Positions 1 through 17,100 of a stretch of 64,000 nucleotides of DNA are shown one piece after another. Every line of letters begins with the position of its first letter. Within the stretch, counting starts at the first letter, position 1. The stretch is from Branchiostoma floridae (lineage: Eukaryota; Chordata; Leptocardii; Amphioxiformes; Branchiostomatidae): contig NC_049985.1 of NCBI RefSeq assembly GCF_000003815.2, positions 7,564,066 through 7,628,065 on the forward strand. Direction: 5' to 3'. The position numbers and the translations under genes are program-made. The notes below the pieces were generated by a model, which had not been told where the DNA came from, ran no database searches, and saw only the letters and a list, made by a program, of their open reading frames with translations.

Positions 1-3155
<3,155 letters not shown>

Positions 3156-4218
3156 ACATTATTACCATGTATAGTGTCATAGAAAACCACAATAGTTATT
3201 TACATGTGTACTTATAAAACTCATGCAGTGAATCCTTAACACAACAAGTGCCAGAGATGAATCTATGAGCAAGGGAACAATGGGAATTTTCGATGGTAAA
3301 TATGAGGATGGTATTACGTGGATTATGGAAGTAGGGTCTTATATTGTTTAGAATTTATGTCATTTTCTAAGAATTGTTGCATGATTGGTGAAACATACTC
3401 TTTTTTAACATACAGTAAATTTTAATGTAATATTTGTGGATTTGTCAGTGGTCAACTTTCAGGTACTTTGCAGAAATACCTGTATTCTTGGATCTCTAAA
3501 TGTTTGTACACTTGTGCAATAGACATGAAAATGAGTCTTAGTGCAAAGAGACAAAGGTTCAGTTACTAGACATGAAAATGAGTCTTAGTGCAAAGAGACA
3601 AAGGTTCAGTTACTAGACATGAAAATGAGTCTTAGTGCAAAGAGACAAAGGTTCAGTTACTAGTATTGAAGATACTCTCTGGCTTGTACAGCTGGTACAT
3701 ATGATCCTGACTGCCCATCACGATTAGCAGTTCAACCAATGAAAAGAATGGCAATTATTCATTTGACCAATGAGAGAGTGGCCACACTTGTCAAAAAATT
3801 GTATTTTTATGTTTTTCTTTTGCATTTCTACATTTTGATGGGGGTGGTCAGGATTTTTTCAATGACATTATGGCATAAATCTTAAGAGATCTACATGTTC
3901 CTAAAACAAAGAAACATTGGCTGCTAGTGGCGTACATAAACAATTACATTTGTATCTGTAAATATTTATTGTCTCAAACAAATGTACATCACTTGTGTTT
4001 AACACACTACAAACATATACTGCCAACTTAAAATGTCTGTGACAATTGTAATATAAGGACTACAGCATTGACTGAGGGTGATTCTCCAGAGTAAACTTAC
4101 AAAAGTTGTTTTTAATGTAGATATAAAGGTATTAAACTCTTGACTACAGAACACATATGTACATTAAAAAGGGATGTCTATCAAATATCTATGGTTATGT
4201 CATGTGGAAAGATTCTTA
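3156..4218. other. 3' UTR / convergent spacer between TMEM184C and PRMT9
   Basis: No gene is seen. The stretch should hold both 3' UTRs. It contains three 47-bp tandem copies (3521-3661) and a member of a dispersed repeat (about 3712-3845) also seen near 1110-1210 and 12015-12140. An AATAAA on the minus strand near 3962 is a plausible PRMT9 polyadenylation signal. Confidence 0.7.
3521..3661. repeat. 47-bp tandem repeat, three copies
   Basis: Copies start at 3521, 3568 and 3615, each beginning AGACATGAAAATGAGTC and apparently identical. The lack of divergence indicates a very recent expansion in the 3' flank of TMEM184C. The period (47) is not a multiple of three and nothing is encoded. Confidence 0.95.
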
Positions 4219-7200
4219 CTAGCTGTCTTGTTCTTTGACAGTGATAGAGATTGTACTATTCTGACAACTGGCCTCTAAGATTATTTGCTGGCCTCTCTCC
4301 ACAGGCACTGATTTATCCAGAACTATGGCAGCCTGCTTCCAATGACTGCTTTCATCCCTTGTACTCAGCCTATTGTTGGAGTCCACCCAGATCTCAAACC
4401 AGAATGGTACAGCTGATAGTGTCCCAGAGTCGGTTGCCATGACCACCAGTGACCTGGACTGTTCCAAGTACGAGGGGAGGGTGTCGCCGGAGGTTTCCTC
4501 GTCCAGTTTGAAGTTGAAGATGTGAAAGGGCTCTGTAAGGGGTTTGTGGGGGAGTGTGGAGAGGGTGATTTCCTGGTGGGTTGTTGCCTGTGGTTGGAAA
4601 CATTTTAGTATTATGATGATTATTATTAATTCTTTTACTTTCACAGGGTTTTGTTTTGTAAGAAAGGTGGTTTACATGGTGGTACAATTATGTGGTACAC
4701 TGTACAGTATTACTACAATGAAAACACTTATTTGCGGCCATGTCATAAATTCAAAGTCGAGAGATCACTGCGACAGTAAAACCACAAACGTTTTTAGACC
4801 TACAGTAAGCAGTATAAACAGAAAACCGTATAATGGAAAAAGCTGCTTCACACAGTGTAAAACCATACCTGGAAGATATTCATGAAGTCTGCAACCTTTA
4901 GCCCTAATGTTGGTTCTGAGCCCAGCACCCTGTTCTCCCTCAGCAGCACGTCTGACTGTACACACACACCATACACTGCTGCAGCACAGGGCAGGATGGT
5001 CCCTCCTGGTTTTAAGGCATATGCCCTGGGGATAATACGATGTATGGGATAATACGATGTATTACAGAATATGACAAACTATTCTTCTGATACTGTTACA
5101 GAAGTGATTAACACAAATGCTAAATTTAGCTTATACACATGTGCGGGTACAAACAAAATGCTGAAGTTTATACTTGTGCATTTTGTACATGTTTACCATA
5201 TATCACTGGATGTAATCTATCTGTGTGTGTCTGTGCACATTTATAGTAAGAGATATATGAATAGATCTATACTTTTCATTTTCTAATTCTAAATCTTTAA
5301 CGTTATGTTTATACACTATCTAATCATACTATGCAGCATGTGTATCAAGATATAATAACACTTTTATTGAAAAATGCTGCATTAGCTCAGGAAATTGATT
5401 TTTACCTTGCCAGAGCCATGTCCTCCAGAACCTGCTGTCTCAGCACTCCCGACGGCTCCACCAGCTCTGTCACCACCACATCCCACAATGCACCACTACT
5501 TCCTGTTGGTTCCAGGGAACTCGGCCCAAACTCCACAACTCCTTCTGGTATTCCGTTCCTTCTTGCCAACATTTCGAGCAGTTTCTGAGAGCTGGCATTC
5601 TGGCCAGAATACCTGACCTTCCCCGCACCGAGCTTGGCTGCACAGAGCCCTACCATAGACATTCCCTGGCTGAGGTCCAACACAGATTTACCAGAATTTT
5701 CTGTTCTTTCATTTGAAATCTGTGTCCCTTCTGTTTCCATACTGTCTCCTGCACAGAAGCCTGTCAAGTCTACAACATTGCTGCTGCCACTCCCAATGGT
5801 TCTAGAAAAGTGTTCGTGTAGAGCAGCATAAAAGGCATCATTAAATCCACCATCATTCAAGGCACAGATGTCATTTTGAGCAAGGCACACAACTTCTGCT
5901 TGCCCTGGTTCTGGCACTACTGGTGCACTACTACAGGCCTCCATCTCATGAGCATCTCTGTGTTCTTTGGAAACTTCAAGTCGCTCTCTCTGTCTGTTCT
6001 CAGTGGAACTGCAGAGCAGCTGCCTGCCATCTTTGTGATGCTGCACCTCAGACACCCACATCCTGATGCAGTCCCCACCACATGTAGCTGACACAACAAC
6101 TGTGTCCCCCTCTTCCACTTTGAGACCACTCCTCAAGCAGTCTGATCCTGACAGGAAGAAATGCAAATATTACAGAAAAACATTTTTGTCATTAAGGTCA
6201 TTTTCCCAACTCAATCATTAGAAAATAACAAAAATTACCATCACAGATGTTAGTGATCCTCCCCTGCTCTTCTTCCCTTAATCAATCCCAGTTAACCTCC
6301 TCCCACAAGGGGTCATTCCTCTGTAAAGCTGCAGTACCTGAAATTACTGCTAGGTGGCCCAAAATTGCCATGTTTCTTTGGGACCTTAATAACTACCCAC
6401 ATGCCAAAATTCATTTAAATCTATCAAGGATCTGGAGTTATTGGCACAATCAGTACTCAATGTAAGCTGTATCTTTGTTATATTTTATCTGACCCTTACC
6501 TCCCTCATTACCTCAATGAAAAGCAGCCTACAGGCCAGTTTGAGCCTCTTATGAATAAACAAAGGTTTTATGAATAAATAAAGGTTCAAACAAACAACAC
6601 ACACCAAAAATGGGGAAGAACCTCCTTCAAGTGACAAAATGTACCATACCATCATGATCATAATTTCTGGTTGGGTATCCACTGCAAGTTTTCCTCACCT
6701 GTCAGGTGATGCCTGTGTACAGGGAAGATGGCCTGCTCCCAGCAGGTGTCCTGTTCAGGTGAAGTAGACAGGTGAGTCTCTTCATCCAGGTGCAAGTCAA
6801 ACCACATCACGACGGCATCCACCATACCTGGGTGCTTCACAGGCAGGTGGAAGACTCGCAGGTGCTCCAGAGATTCAGGTGAAAATGTCTGAAGCATGGC
6901 AAAAACATACAGATTTTGTACTATTTGTAAACAGCTGTGTAATCAATAGTTTTTTGCATTTTCTATGTAGCAATAAAAAGAAACTTATTCATGTTTCTAT
7001 CCTTTCCACAACCCCTAGGAAGTATGACTGAGGCAAACAAGGCTTGTTTTCTGCCTTGTTCTTAATTGATATTTTATCAGACTTCCTGTACTGTGAAAAA
7101 ATAGAAGATCCAATAAAATGTACAAAAAATATTAATACAAAATAAAACGTAAATGCACACTTGTCTGACATTCAGCTACTCTCTTATTAGTCAAGCTGCT

Positions 7201-10200
7201 GATTGCCAGTCTGTCATTGGTTGAGCTGCTAAATGCGATGGACTGTAAGAATGTATCTATTGCTTCAAAATCACATTCATGCCAACTGTCAAATGCTGTA
7301 CCAATCTTTACAAAATTGTAAAATAGGTGAGAGACAGCTGTGTACCTGAGGATCATTGAAGTCTATCTGGAACACCTGGCAGGGTTTTGTAAGACAAGAA
7401 AACCCGCCTCTGACTCGGTTTAACACCTCAGAGGAGTAAGGCTCTGCATCAGAGGATGTCTGGTCAGCTGTGTCTGGAAATATCATAGAAATACACTTAG
7501 ATCAGAACAACAGGAAAGATTGATTAAAACCATTTTCACATGCAGTCATGGCTGTGTCAATTGCCATGTGAATGTCCCTATTTCAATTAATCATAGCTCA
7601 AGCATTTTCATAAATCATCTTCTGTCTCTAATGACCACTATTGAATACCTGCAACTCAAAGAAAGGAATACTAAAAGATGCTTAAATACCATAAAACACA
7701 AAAATGCTTTGAATGAATGTATACATGTACCTGTGTGGATGGCAGTTTGGCTGGTGATGTCCAGCCCAGACATGTCCACTCCACAGCAGCTGGTTTGTAG
7801 AACCGTGTGATTACGTCTGATGTCTGGACACTCCACTATACAGGCATGGACAGTCGCACCACCTGGGATCACCCTACCGTACCTCACAGACTCCTGTAAG
7901 CCATGTGGGAATAAGATTGAATGATATTCTTTGTGGAAATGTATAGTATGAACAAGACCATTGCAAAAGATACAAAAAACAGACTGAAGTTCTGCCGTAG
8001 CATCAAGGTCGGCTGCCAGAGGGCCTAAAATTGACCTTTATTCCAAATTCACAACACGTACCTACATACCAAATATCTCGATATTAATCCATTCCAGAGA
8101 TTCCAGAATATTGGTGCAGAAATACATACAAACATATGAATCAAAAACTATACCTCCATTCTTCATGGAAGTAAAAAGTCATTATTGATAAGAAATCTTG
8201 CAAAATTAACATCAGATGGAACAACTAACTTTAAAGATCTCAGCAGGAAAGCAAAGATTGTGGGCAAGGCTCTGCATAGGAGAATGCTTACCGACTGGTT
8301 TATTGCAGATTTGGGAGGCAGTAGCAGGTGTTCCCATGCATGTCTCAGGGTGGACAAGATGTGTTCACCTAACAAACCTGCATCCACAGTTTCAGTCACA
8401 ACCAGAGATACCCTGGGTATAATATACAGTGTGAGATACTGGCAGTTTGTCTGCTCTTAGACAGACACGTGAATGTCCATGTTGTAGTACACAATAGATT
8501 CAATTTAAAAAAATAAACACTAGTATGTACAATGTATATAGCCCCGAAAAGTATGTCAAACAAAAAAACAAGTCACATTTATGAAGGTTACACATCATGG
8601 TGAACGATATTCAAATACATTTGCTTCCAAATGTTTTGAGTGACATCCATCACTCTTCTTCAGCATCACTGGAATGAACTGAAAACTGAAACCAATTCAA
8701 CCATGAATGAGAGAGTGGCTGCATGTCTTGACAGAGGCTACAATATGAAGGAACGTGTTTAAGATACCTTTCCGGTAAATGTTCAGGAATAGACATATCT
8801 GTTGACTTGATGTGGTGCAGGTGGACACTGTTCTGCATGCCGTTGGCTACCAGCACGTTGCTGGCCAACTGGTGCATGGTCCTGGACATCTCACAGGCGT
8901 GGACAGTCCTGGCACCGCACTGTACAGCAAACATACTGGGAACATGGGGAAACAAGTTAGAAATCTATAGCTAGCCATCCATATCCATAAACATACAATT
9001 ACATGATTTCATCATCATCCGGGCGTGCTGGTTGCACGGATGGACATGTATTACAGTAACCATTATTCTAGTTTGGGTATGCTATTGCTGATAGAAGTGT
9101 GCACAAGACTTCTACTAAACTTTTAACAGGGCATCTAGACACTTACCTCAAAATCCCAGTGCCTGTCCCTATGTCCAGCACAGTGTCATGCCCCCCTAGC
9201 ACAGCCCGTTGTATTGCCTGATGAAAGGCGGTGTTCCTGGCCCTGTCGTTCAGCATCCTGAAGTGCCACCTCTCCACCAGGGCGGTACACACAGACTGGA
9301 GGTTCTCCCTGGCTGACCTATGACCTGGATCCAGCTGTAAGGCCTGGATGAAGTAGGAAGCTGCTTCATCTGTGTAGCCATGCCTGTTGACAATGGAGAA
9401 GACACTACATGTTATGCTACAATCTTGCCCCAATGGGTATATTAAGTTAAACTTCACAGAAGCGGAGCATCGTGATCTGGTCCATTTGTTCATCTTCTTC
9501 TGTTGTTCCAAACAAATAAGATCAATGACTTGGTCCAGATGGCTGTCACCATTGTTACTGGTAAAGTAGTAGACACCCTGTGGTGTACTCTTAACTTGAT
9601 TATGTAGCAAGTGGCAGCTAGGACAGAGCAGAAAGGGCTTGTTATGCAGCCACTCTTTCATTGGTTAAACTGCCAATTGAAATACTATTACAGTAGAAGC
9701 CGCTTAATTGCAAACCCCATTTGCCAGCGTATTTCGTGCAATTATCCAGGTGGTGCAATAATGCGAAGTTATCTTGCTGGACCGCACTGGTTTGGGATTT
9801 TGGGATTCCGTGCAATAAACAGAAGTGTGAGCTAATCCGTTGTGCAATCAACTGGCTTCTACTGTATCTCATTGAAGTGCTAATTGCGACAGACTTAAGA
9901 TAGGTCTTTTGTACAAAAGCAAAGTGTAAGGTTTTGCCTACCTGAACAGATATGCCCCCATGTTGTTGACGACCCCCTCACAGTCAGGGTACACCTGCAG
10001 TGCCTGCTGGTAACTGTGCAGAGCTTCCTCCCCCCTCCCCATGGATTCCAACTCATCCCCCCACAACTTCACCGCCAGGATGAAGTCATCCTTCACGTAA
10101 GGCTTCAGGTCTGGGGCTAGAAAAAAAAACAATGTCAGAACACAGAGTGGCTGTCTGAACATAGGTCTGTCCCTGGAAAAAAGTCACTATTAATACATCA

Positions 10201-10760
10201 TGTATTCCCAATTAATAGATTGAGATGACATGATGAGATGAGAAAGGCTCCAAAGTCGGTTGTTTTTAGACAAGGCTCTTAAGAGCGGACGGGAGATCCT
10301 GTCTTGTATTTGGCAAGAAGAATTTAGGGTATGCCCCCCAGTAAGGCGCGGTATAACCCCAACGGTGCTGTGATGCATCTCACCTATACTAACCACCATG
10401 AGGTAGTGTGTGAAGGCAGTCTGGTAGTCCTGATGATGTAGAGACAGTTTGGCTGTGTCCATGGTCTGTTGTAACAGGTGGAGCTGTGCCTGTCTGTCTC
10501 CAGCCTCACTGCTGGAGGAGGAACCAGTATCTTCATCATCTCCATCTATGTCTGGAAAAAGAAAATAGGACGGGCAACACATCTTTTTTCAAGAGATAGC
10601 TATAGAAGTCTCACTTACAGCAGGAGTAGCTAATGCCACCTCATCATCTCCATCTAAATTTCTATTAAATGTCTGAATCAGGAACAAAATAAAAATGTAA
10701 CACAAAATAAAGTTATAACTTACCTGAGTCATCACTACTAGAATCCTGTCCGTTCTCCAT
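4219..10760 (-). CDS. PRMT9: Protein arginine N-methyltransferase 9
   Basis: Type II arginine methyltransferase making symmetric dimethylarginine; the mammalian enzyme methylates splicing factor SF3B2. Twelve coding exons on the minus strand, read from the start: 10724-10760, 10384-10551, 9942-10116, 9147-9383, 8768-8935, 8292-8412, 7731-7893, 7346-7473, 6699-6888, 5406-6147, 4869-5025 and 4219-4587. All phases agree, giving 884 residues (human 845). The N-terminus is an acidic Asp/Ser tract, followed by TPR-like helices (residues about 20-150: [28 protein letters not shown]). Next come [12 protein letters not shown], motif [12 protein letters not shown], post-I HACEMS and the double-E type signature [14 protein letters not shown] second, degenerate methyltransferase half follows, with LKPGGTILP and a C-terminal barrel strand set. 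The long exon 5406-6147 carries a Ser/Glu-rich linker. The gene is tail-to-tail with TMEM184C and head-to-head with CCDC22. Confidence 0.93.
9691..9864. mobile_element. 174-bp pogo/Tigger-like MITE in PRMT9 intron
   Basis: Ends are inverted repeats of about 24 bp starting CAGTAGAAGCC (left 9691, right end 9864), flanked by TA on both sides (9689-9690 and 9865-9866). A CAGTAG terminus with a TA target duplication is typical of pogo/Tigger elements. No coding capacity. It lies between the exons at 9147-9383 and 9942-10116. Confidence 0.75.
10619..10653 (-). other. 35-nt candidate alternative (poison) exon of PRMT9
   Basis: This segment has an acceptor (AATTTAG before it) and a good donor (GTAAGTGAG after it), and continues the exon-1 phase as [12 protein letters not shown]. 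It is 35 nt long, so its inclusion makes the next exon read ACA TAG, an immediate stop. Skipping it gives the full-length frame. It resembles the start of the following exon (both read GATGGAGATGATGA), so it may be a local duplication. RNA data would decide. Confidence 0.45.
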
Positions 10761-11124
10761 CCTCCAATCAGTTGATTGTTTATCGGTCCTTTGGTTTTTG
10801 CCCAAGTCCATCGATCTTTGTAAGTTCCCTCCAGACCCCTACCTCCCCCGTCTTCACAACTTGTCTCCGTACGCGTGGTGCGCACTCTCTTGCAAGCTGA
10901 AACTTTCAAAAGATCAAAGCAGTCAAAGTTTCAGTTTTTGTACAGAAAAACTCCCACACAATCAAACCATCAATGTTCTTGCATTGCAAAAAATTGCAAA
11001 CCTCGTGGTGAAGTAGCTGAAATGTTTTCATCAAAATGTGGCGCTTTCACTTTGAACTTTGAACTTTGTTGGGGTCAAAATGTCAGCACAGTGCAAAGTT
11101 CAAGTATCACATGACTGATCCAAG
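10761..11124. promoter_or_regulatory. Putative bidirectional promoter PRMT9 / CCDC22
   Basis: The two start codons are divergent and only 364 bp apart, so both 5' UTRs and promoters must share this segment unless upstream non-coding exons exist. A CCAATCAG (CCAAT-box-like) lies at about 10764-10771. A perfect DR1 direct repeat on the minus strand (AGTTCA A AGTTCA, plus-strand 11053-11065) fits nuclear-receptor half-sites of HNF4/COUP-TF type. No TATA box is obvious. Function is inferred from layout only. Confidence 0.55.
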
Positions 11125-14100
11125 ATGGAAGAGGTGGACAACATTATCATCCACACTCTCCGAGAAATCGGCTGGTAAGTACCGTTCTCTGTTTCTACGT
11201 TGACCAAAAATGTTTGATAAATCGCCTATACTGACGTACAAGGTACGATTGTCTATGTGAGGTACATTTGGCGTCTCAATCTCAGCTGGTTTTACATTTT
11301 TGTGGGAGGGGGGCGGATGTCTGAGCTCATATCAGCGGAAGTGGGCGGATTACACTGTACTTGACTGCTTCGTCCTTGGTCTAACTTGAGTTTTGCTTGC
11401 TGTCGCCGTAGTAAAAATTCTGCATAATTTATTGGCATCACTGCAACTGTCATGGATTGGCACAGGAGCCAAGAATAGGTGAAATACTACTATGTCGCTG
11501 AACAAATGTTTGATATCTATATCAGAAATAAGCCCTTTCAGTCACAGATCCAACTGTGCATAACCAGGTGAAAGGTGAACGACCCAGAAACGTTAATAAA
11601 ACATGTCTGAACATTGTTATGCAAAGTGATTAAAGGAAGTCATATACATCTGGACATGTATACTAGTATATTTTAAGCATGGTCGATACAAGAACTGTAT
11701 ACAACTTACAAGTCAGGGGCCTTCATCATTTACCTAGTAGGATCTATGTATTATGTACATGTATCAAATATGTCTAGTATTAACCTATGTGGGATTTCTT
11801 GCAGTGGGTTGGACGATGATGTCCAGAGCCTGAAACACTTCAGCACAGAGAACATTGTTGAAGCCACAGTGAAGTGCCTGCGAGTGATCGGTGATGGAGT
11901 CAACATCTCCCCAGCCCTTCCCCCCGGCATGTCAGCCAGGTACAGGGTCGGCACGCAGCTTGCTACGTCGTGTCAGGTGAGAGCTAGAAGGCCACCTGTT
12001 CATTCTATACACCAATCCTAACTGTCCATCACAATTAGCATTTCAACCAATGATTGACTAGTGAGAGAGTGCATGCATGTCCATCAAAAAGTGTTTGCCC
12101 TTTAATGTTCTTAGTTTGCATTTCTATGTTTTGACAGAGGTCGATGAATGATGACAAGCTGTCAGTACATACCTATGAGGGAGCTTCACACATTGACGTC
12201 TGTACAAAAAGAACCCAACACACTTATCAAGAAGAGAAATAGTGAGAAGAGTTGCAAAGCCACAGAGCTGCATTGCTCCCTTCTTGTTATAAGAAAAGCA
12301 TCATGCTTCAACCTGGTTGACTGCGTTAGATTTATTTAGGATAAGGAATGATTTAGAAACAGATTTTTTTTGCTAAACACTAGCTATACATCTTTATCAA
12401 AACATAAGTTGATGCGAATTTAGACTTAGATTCAATGTTATATTTTGATCACCTCCAGGAGCTGGGATTCCGAGGGGACATTGGGTACCAGACCTTCCTG
12501 TATTCCAACGAGGCTGACATTAGGAGAGTCCTCATGTTCCTCATTGAGAAGATGCCTAAAGAAGCTGCCGAGGTGGCATCAGAACCCATGGGTAAGAAAT
12601 TACAGTGTATGATGGATGGATGGACTGACGGTCGGATGGATTTAAGCCTTCTATCTGTAGCCTGCCATTGGCCACTGCATTTTGTTGTGTGTGTAAGAAC
12701 ATGGAGGTTGATTTTAAAAAGTCAATTGTTGCACAGAGTGAATTTTCAAACATTTGTTTTTTTGCTCAATGGGAATTTTGGAATGTTCCCTTTTTTGCTC
12801 TGTGATAACTTTGAAACTGACCATTTTTGCTTGGGATAGGAATGGGAGTGAAATTTCCTGCATTTGCTTGCAAATGTTTGGTGTCTAGAGTGTCATACAT
12901 GTGAACGACAGTTGACTGAAGATATACACAGGCAGATATAGTATAATGGCAATGTCTTAGGTGCATATACTCAAGGTATGGAAATAATTGAAATGGTTTC
13001 CAGGAAAATGTATTAAATTGTACATTGTGTCATGTATACACATGTGACAAGCATTAATCCTCTTCCTGTGTGTATGTTTTTTTCCTAACAGGGAAGTCGG
13101 CCATGTTGAAGCGTAGCATAGCGGCAGAGCTGGACAGACAGATGAAGTCAGCGTGGACGCCATCCTACTGTAAACAAGATGGACTGTGCTGGAGGGGGAC
13201 CAAACCACGGCAGTGGCACAGGGAGGTAAGTCCTGTCATCAGAAAAAACTGGCCTCAGTTAATAAAACACCAAAATCAAATCAAATCCAATACTGTACTA
13301 CACAACAGGCTCTGCCCCTGAGGTGTCTTCAAAATCTCAGTTCAAACATGATTCAAGACCAGTTCATAACCATGGACCTCTAAAGTTGGAAAGATGATCC
13401 CATTGACAGTACTGTAATTCTACCTGATAATGGAGTTGATCAGGCTATATGGGGTTAGTTTATTTTTTTTTTAGGTTTTGAGTCTGCTATTTTGATCATA
13501 CATAGAGTATTTAACAGGTGTCACTAGCTGCACAGTATGATTGTATGTAATGAGGTATCACACTTTTTACTCAGGGTCTGATCGGAGTAAGAAGGTTTCA
13601 CTCCTGTCCTGTACGCACACCCGAAGGAGTTGGCGATATCACAAAAAAGATTCCAAAAGGTAATGTTAATTATAGGATCCTAGCTGTACAAAAATTTGAT
13701 GAAGATTTGTGATATCTATACCTGTCTGCTGTACTTTGCTGCAAATGCGCAACTATCCAAAAAATCATGTCTGTCTGACAACGAAATAAATTGAGGATAG
13801 CTACATGGTTTGTCTTGATATTTGTATATGGGTAAGTCTTCATCTGACTCATTTATGGCTTAACTGAATATCTTTATATTATCTAGTGTTTATCACTGAG
13901 TTATAGTTTTGAGCTTTGTTCAACACAAGGAAGACACTTACCATGAATTTTCAGTTGATCTCCTTGTTTTGGAACATAGGGCTCAAAACTATGGATTCTA
14001 ACAATGCAGATAAGTCTTCATTCGTTTCTTACTGACTAATTGTGAGAAATGCTGTGTCTGCTCCAGACTTGAAGAGGTACTATGACAAACACCTGCAGCC

Positions 14101-17100
14101 CCTGACGTCCCAGCCCCCCCAGAGTTCCCAGGTGGTCCCGTCTGTGGTGGAGGCCAACGACCTGTCAGTCACTGCCCAGCAGGAGTGGGAGGCGGAGTGG
14201 AACCAGCAGGGACTGCCCTCAAGACTGTCAGAGGAGGTGCATACTGTAGATTTGTAACAGTGGGTGGGGTTCAAGTGCCACGAAACTGACCATGCCAAAT
14301 GGTCCAACCATTGACCATGGCGGCCTGGATTTGGCACGGGTTCAAATCCCTGGAGCCAGGAGACTGTTTCTACTCACCTTTTACATTGGTTCCCACACCA
14401 ACCCTGTGAGTAACAGGCTAAAGCAAAGATGTGCCACACAGGTATAGCGAGCTTGGAGATTCGATGGAGTAACCTTGAGAAGCTTTTGAATAGCATCCAC
14501 CATTCTTTGTCAACTCTTATTGTCATGGCACTCAAATTTCACAGTACAGGTAAAACCAAAAGTTTGCAGTAGCATAGGGCTAAATAGATTTAACTCTAGT
14601 AAAGATATATGCTTAGAAGGAATGAAGGTAGCAACTTGTTAGAGACATTATCACAAGCTAGATGACATCAACCAATCTGGAGCCAGTTTTGAGATTTGAA
14701 TATGAGGCTGTGATATCATTGGCCAGGCAAAAATGTTTGGTTGTTCAACACAGGACTGATGTTGCAATGTTTTACAAGCAACACACATGTTCCTCCCTCT
14801 CCAGGACTATAAAGCGAGGAAGAGACAAAGGTTGGAGAAGAGAATATCAGACCAGCTACGACAGGCTATCCAGCAGGAGACCAGCAAGGCTACCGCTGGC
14901 AGGGATCTTCTACAGGTGTGTGCTGCTGTGTTTTGTACACCTGAGCTCTGTTTTCACACCTTTTGTGCACCTGTCGTTTTGTTTTCTCACTTTTGTACAC
15001 CTGAGCTTTGTTTTCATAACTTTGAGCACCTGAGCTTTGTTTTCATACCTATATGTAAGGTTTTCTCTCTTGTTCTTGTTTTGAGTTGGTATTTCATATG
15101 AAAACTAATTCTTCCTTTTGTAATGCTTTTGCAGTAAAAATATGTCAGAACTGATATTTTTTCTTTGTTTTTCAAGTTTATAAGAAACTTTGGTACCTGG
15201 TAATCCAAGACATTCAAATAGCAATAAGATTAAGAGCATTATACATCGGTACATTTCCTTTCAAATGTTACTTTCAGGGCAGTGTATACATGTCCATGCT
15301 TCAACATATTGTTCGTGTATCTGACATTGTCTCTTCATCCCGTAGGTGCTGAGCTCGTTCACAGATAGAGGTGCAGGAAAGGGCGTGACCAAAGGGTCAA
15401 GGTTCACCCACACTGAGAAGCTCCAGTTTGCTCAGGTAAGAACCAGTTAGAAGCACTGATGTATACATGATGTATACAGTCTTATAGTCACTACCATTGA
15501 GGCTCAGAGCTGTTGCAACATTATGCTGAAGTATGGTAATTACTGGAGGTCTTGAATGCTTTCTTTTGGAAGAAATTCTTAGTTTGCCTGTTCTTGTAAT
15601 GTCTTGTAATCTCTTCTTTTTCCCATGAATTGATTGCATTGAAACATTTGTTACATTTCACCATACATGGGCAAGATTGTCAACATGGTTCATGTAGAGT
15701 AGAAAGAAAGATGCCACATCATTTTCATTGTGCCAGGAGTCAATTTGTTGTTCTGACCTTGCCTTCTTAACCTACAGGATGAAGAAACTGCAGCACAAAT
15801 GATGGGAGAGGGACCAAGAGTGGATACAGAAGAGGTACCGTTACTAGTAGTTCTCTGTTCACAGTATTGTAGTGTTGCAGGTCACTTTTCATTGCGGTCA
15901 TGAGGGAGGTAAGGGTCAGATGAAATATAAAAGTGATACAGATTACATTGACTCCTAATAAATTTATCAACAGATATCATTACATATACCTACCTACCTA
16001 CCTAGTCCCTTGACCTCCAGGTCGTCGGGGGGACAAGGTAGCCATGAAGATATACATGGTACAAAAACATACTGCAGGGTGGAAGCTCAGGGTTCATAGT
16101 CCATTCAGTTTGGTCAGCTACTCACAGCTATACTGTATACATACATGATCTCCCATGATTCCTTGCAGGAGATGCAGAGGAAGAGAGAGGAGGAGGTAGA
16201 GCAGCTGCGGGGCCAGCTGGAGGAGGTCACAGGTCAGCTGCAGTCGCTGGATGTGGAGATGAAGAAGTTTACAGCTGGGATACAGCAGGTGAGTCACACC
16301 ATCACCTGGCCAGTGCTTACACTTCACAATCAAAGTTCCAAGCACAGTTTTGTACAGTTGTGCGGGGGTAACATGTAAAATCATTTGTGCCTAACAAATC
16401 ACACCTGCACTGCTCTCTGCAAAAAATTTTTAGAAACTATTGTAACAGTTTAGAAGCAATTTCAACATTTTACAGTATTGATAATATACCTTGATGAAGG
16501 TTAGACATCTTGATAGAAGGGGGCACACACCAGTTTATTTGGGGTTTCAATTGGAGGCGGCATACCCTAAAGTCTAGCGACCAGCTCTACCAGGGAATTA
16601 TCCTGAAGCAAAATAACTGTATATCTGGTGAAAGCATATTCCTTTAGCTACAAGACAAACTAAGTTTCGATCCTTCAACTTCTCTGATTTTAAAAAATTA
16701 GAGGGAAAAAAGATTATTTTCATGTAAAAAATAATGCAAAAAATCGGGCATTTTGGCATTGAAAGAAAAACATGAAGATGATTTTTCCGGCAAACACGAC
16801 TGATACTGTCAGAAAGAGGAAAACCTAACGAGTAATCCAGCTAATTATAAAGAAAATTCTAGTACTACAGTTTTTTTAATCATCCACGGCGCGCGGCATT
16901 ACAACTAGGCTTAACACAGCGCTTCAGAGGTCAATCTAGGTCACGAGCCTAATCACATTCAGGTGTAGGAATATCCCGGAAGTAAGACGCGGACCAAAAC
17001 ACAATTTGCACCGAAAACACACCATTTCCTACGCTTTTCAGCCATGTAACCGTTGAATGTCATTTCGCAGGAAATAATGAGAAATGTCAACTCAAACATG

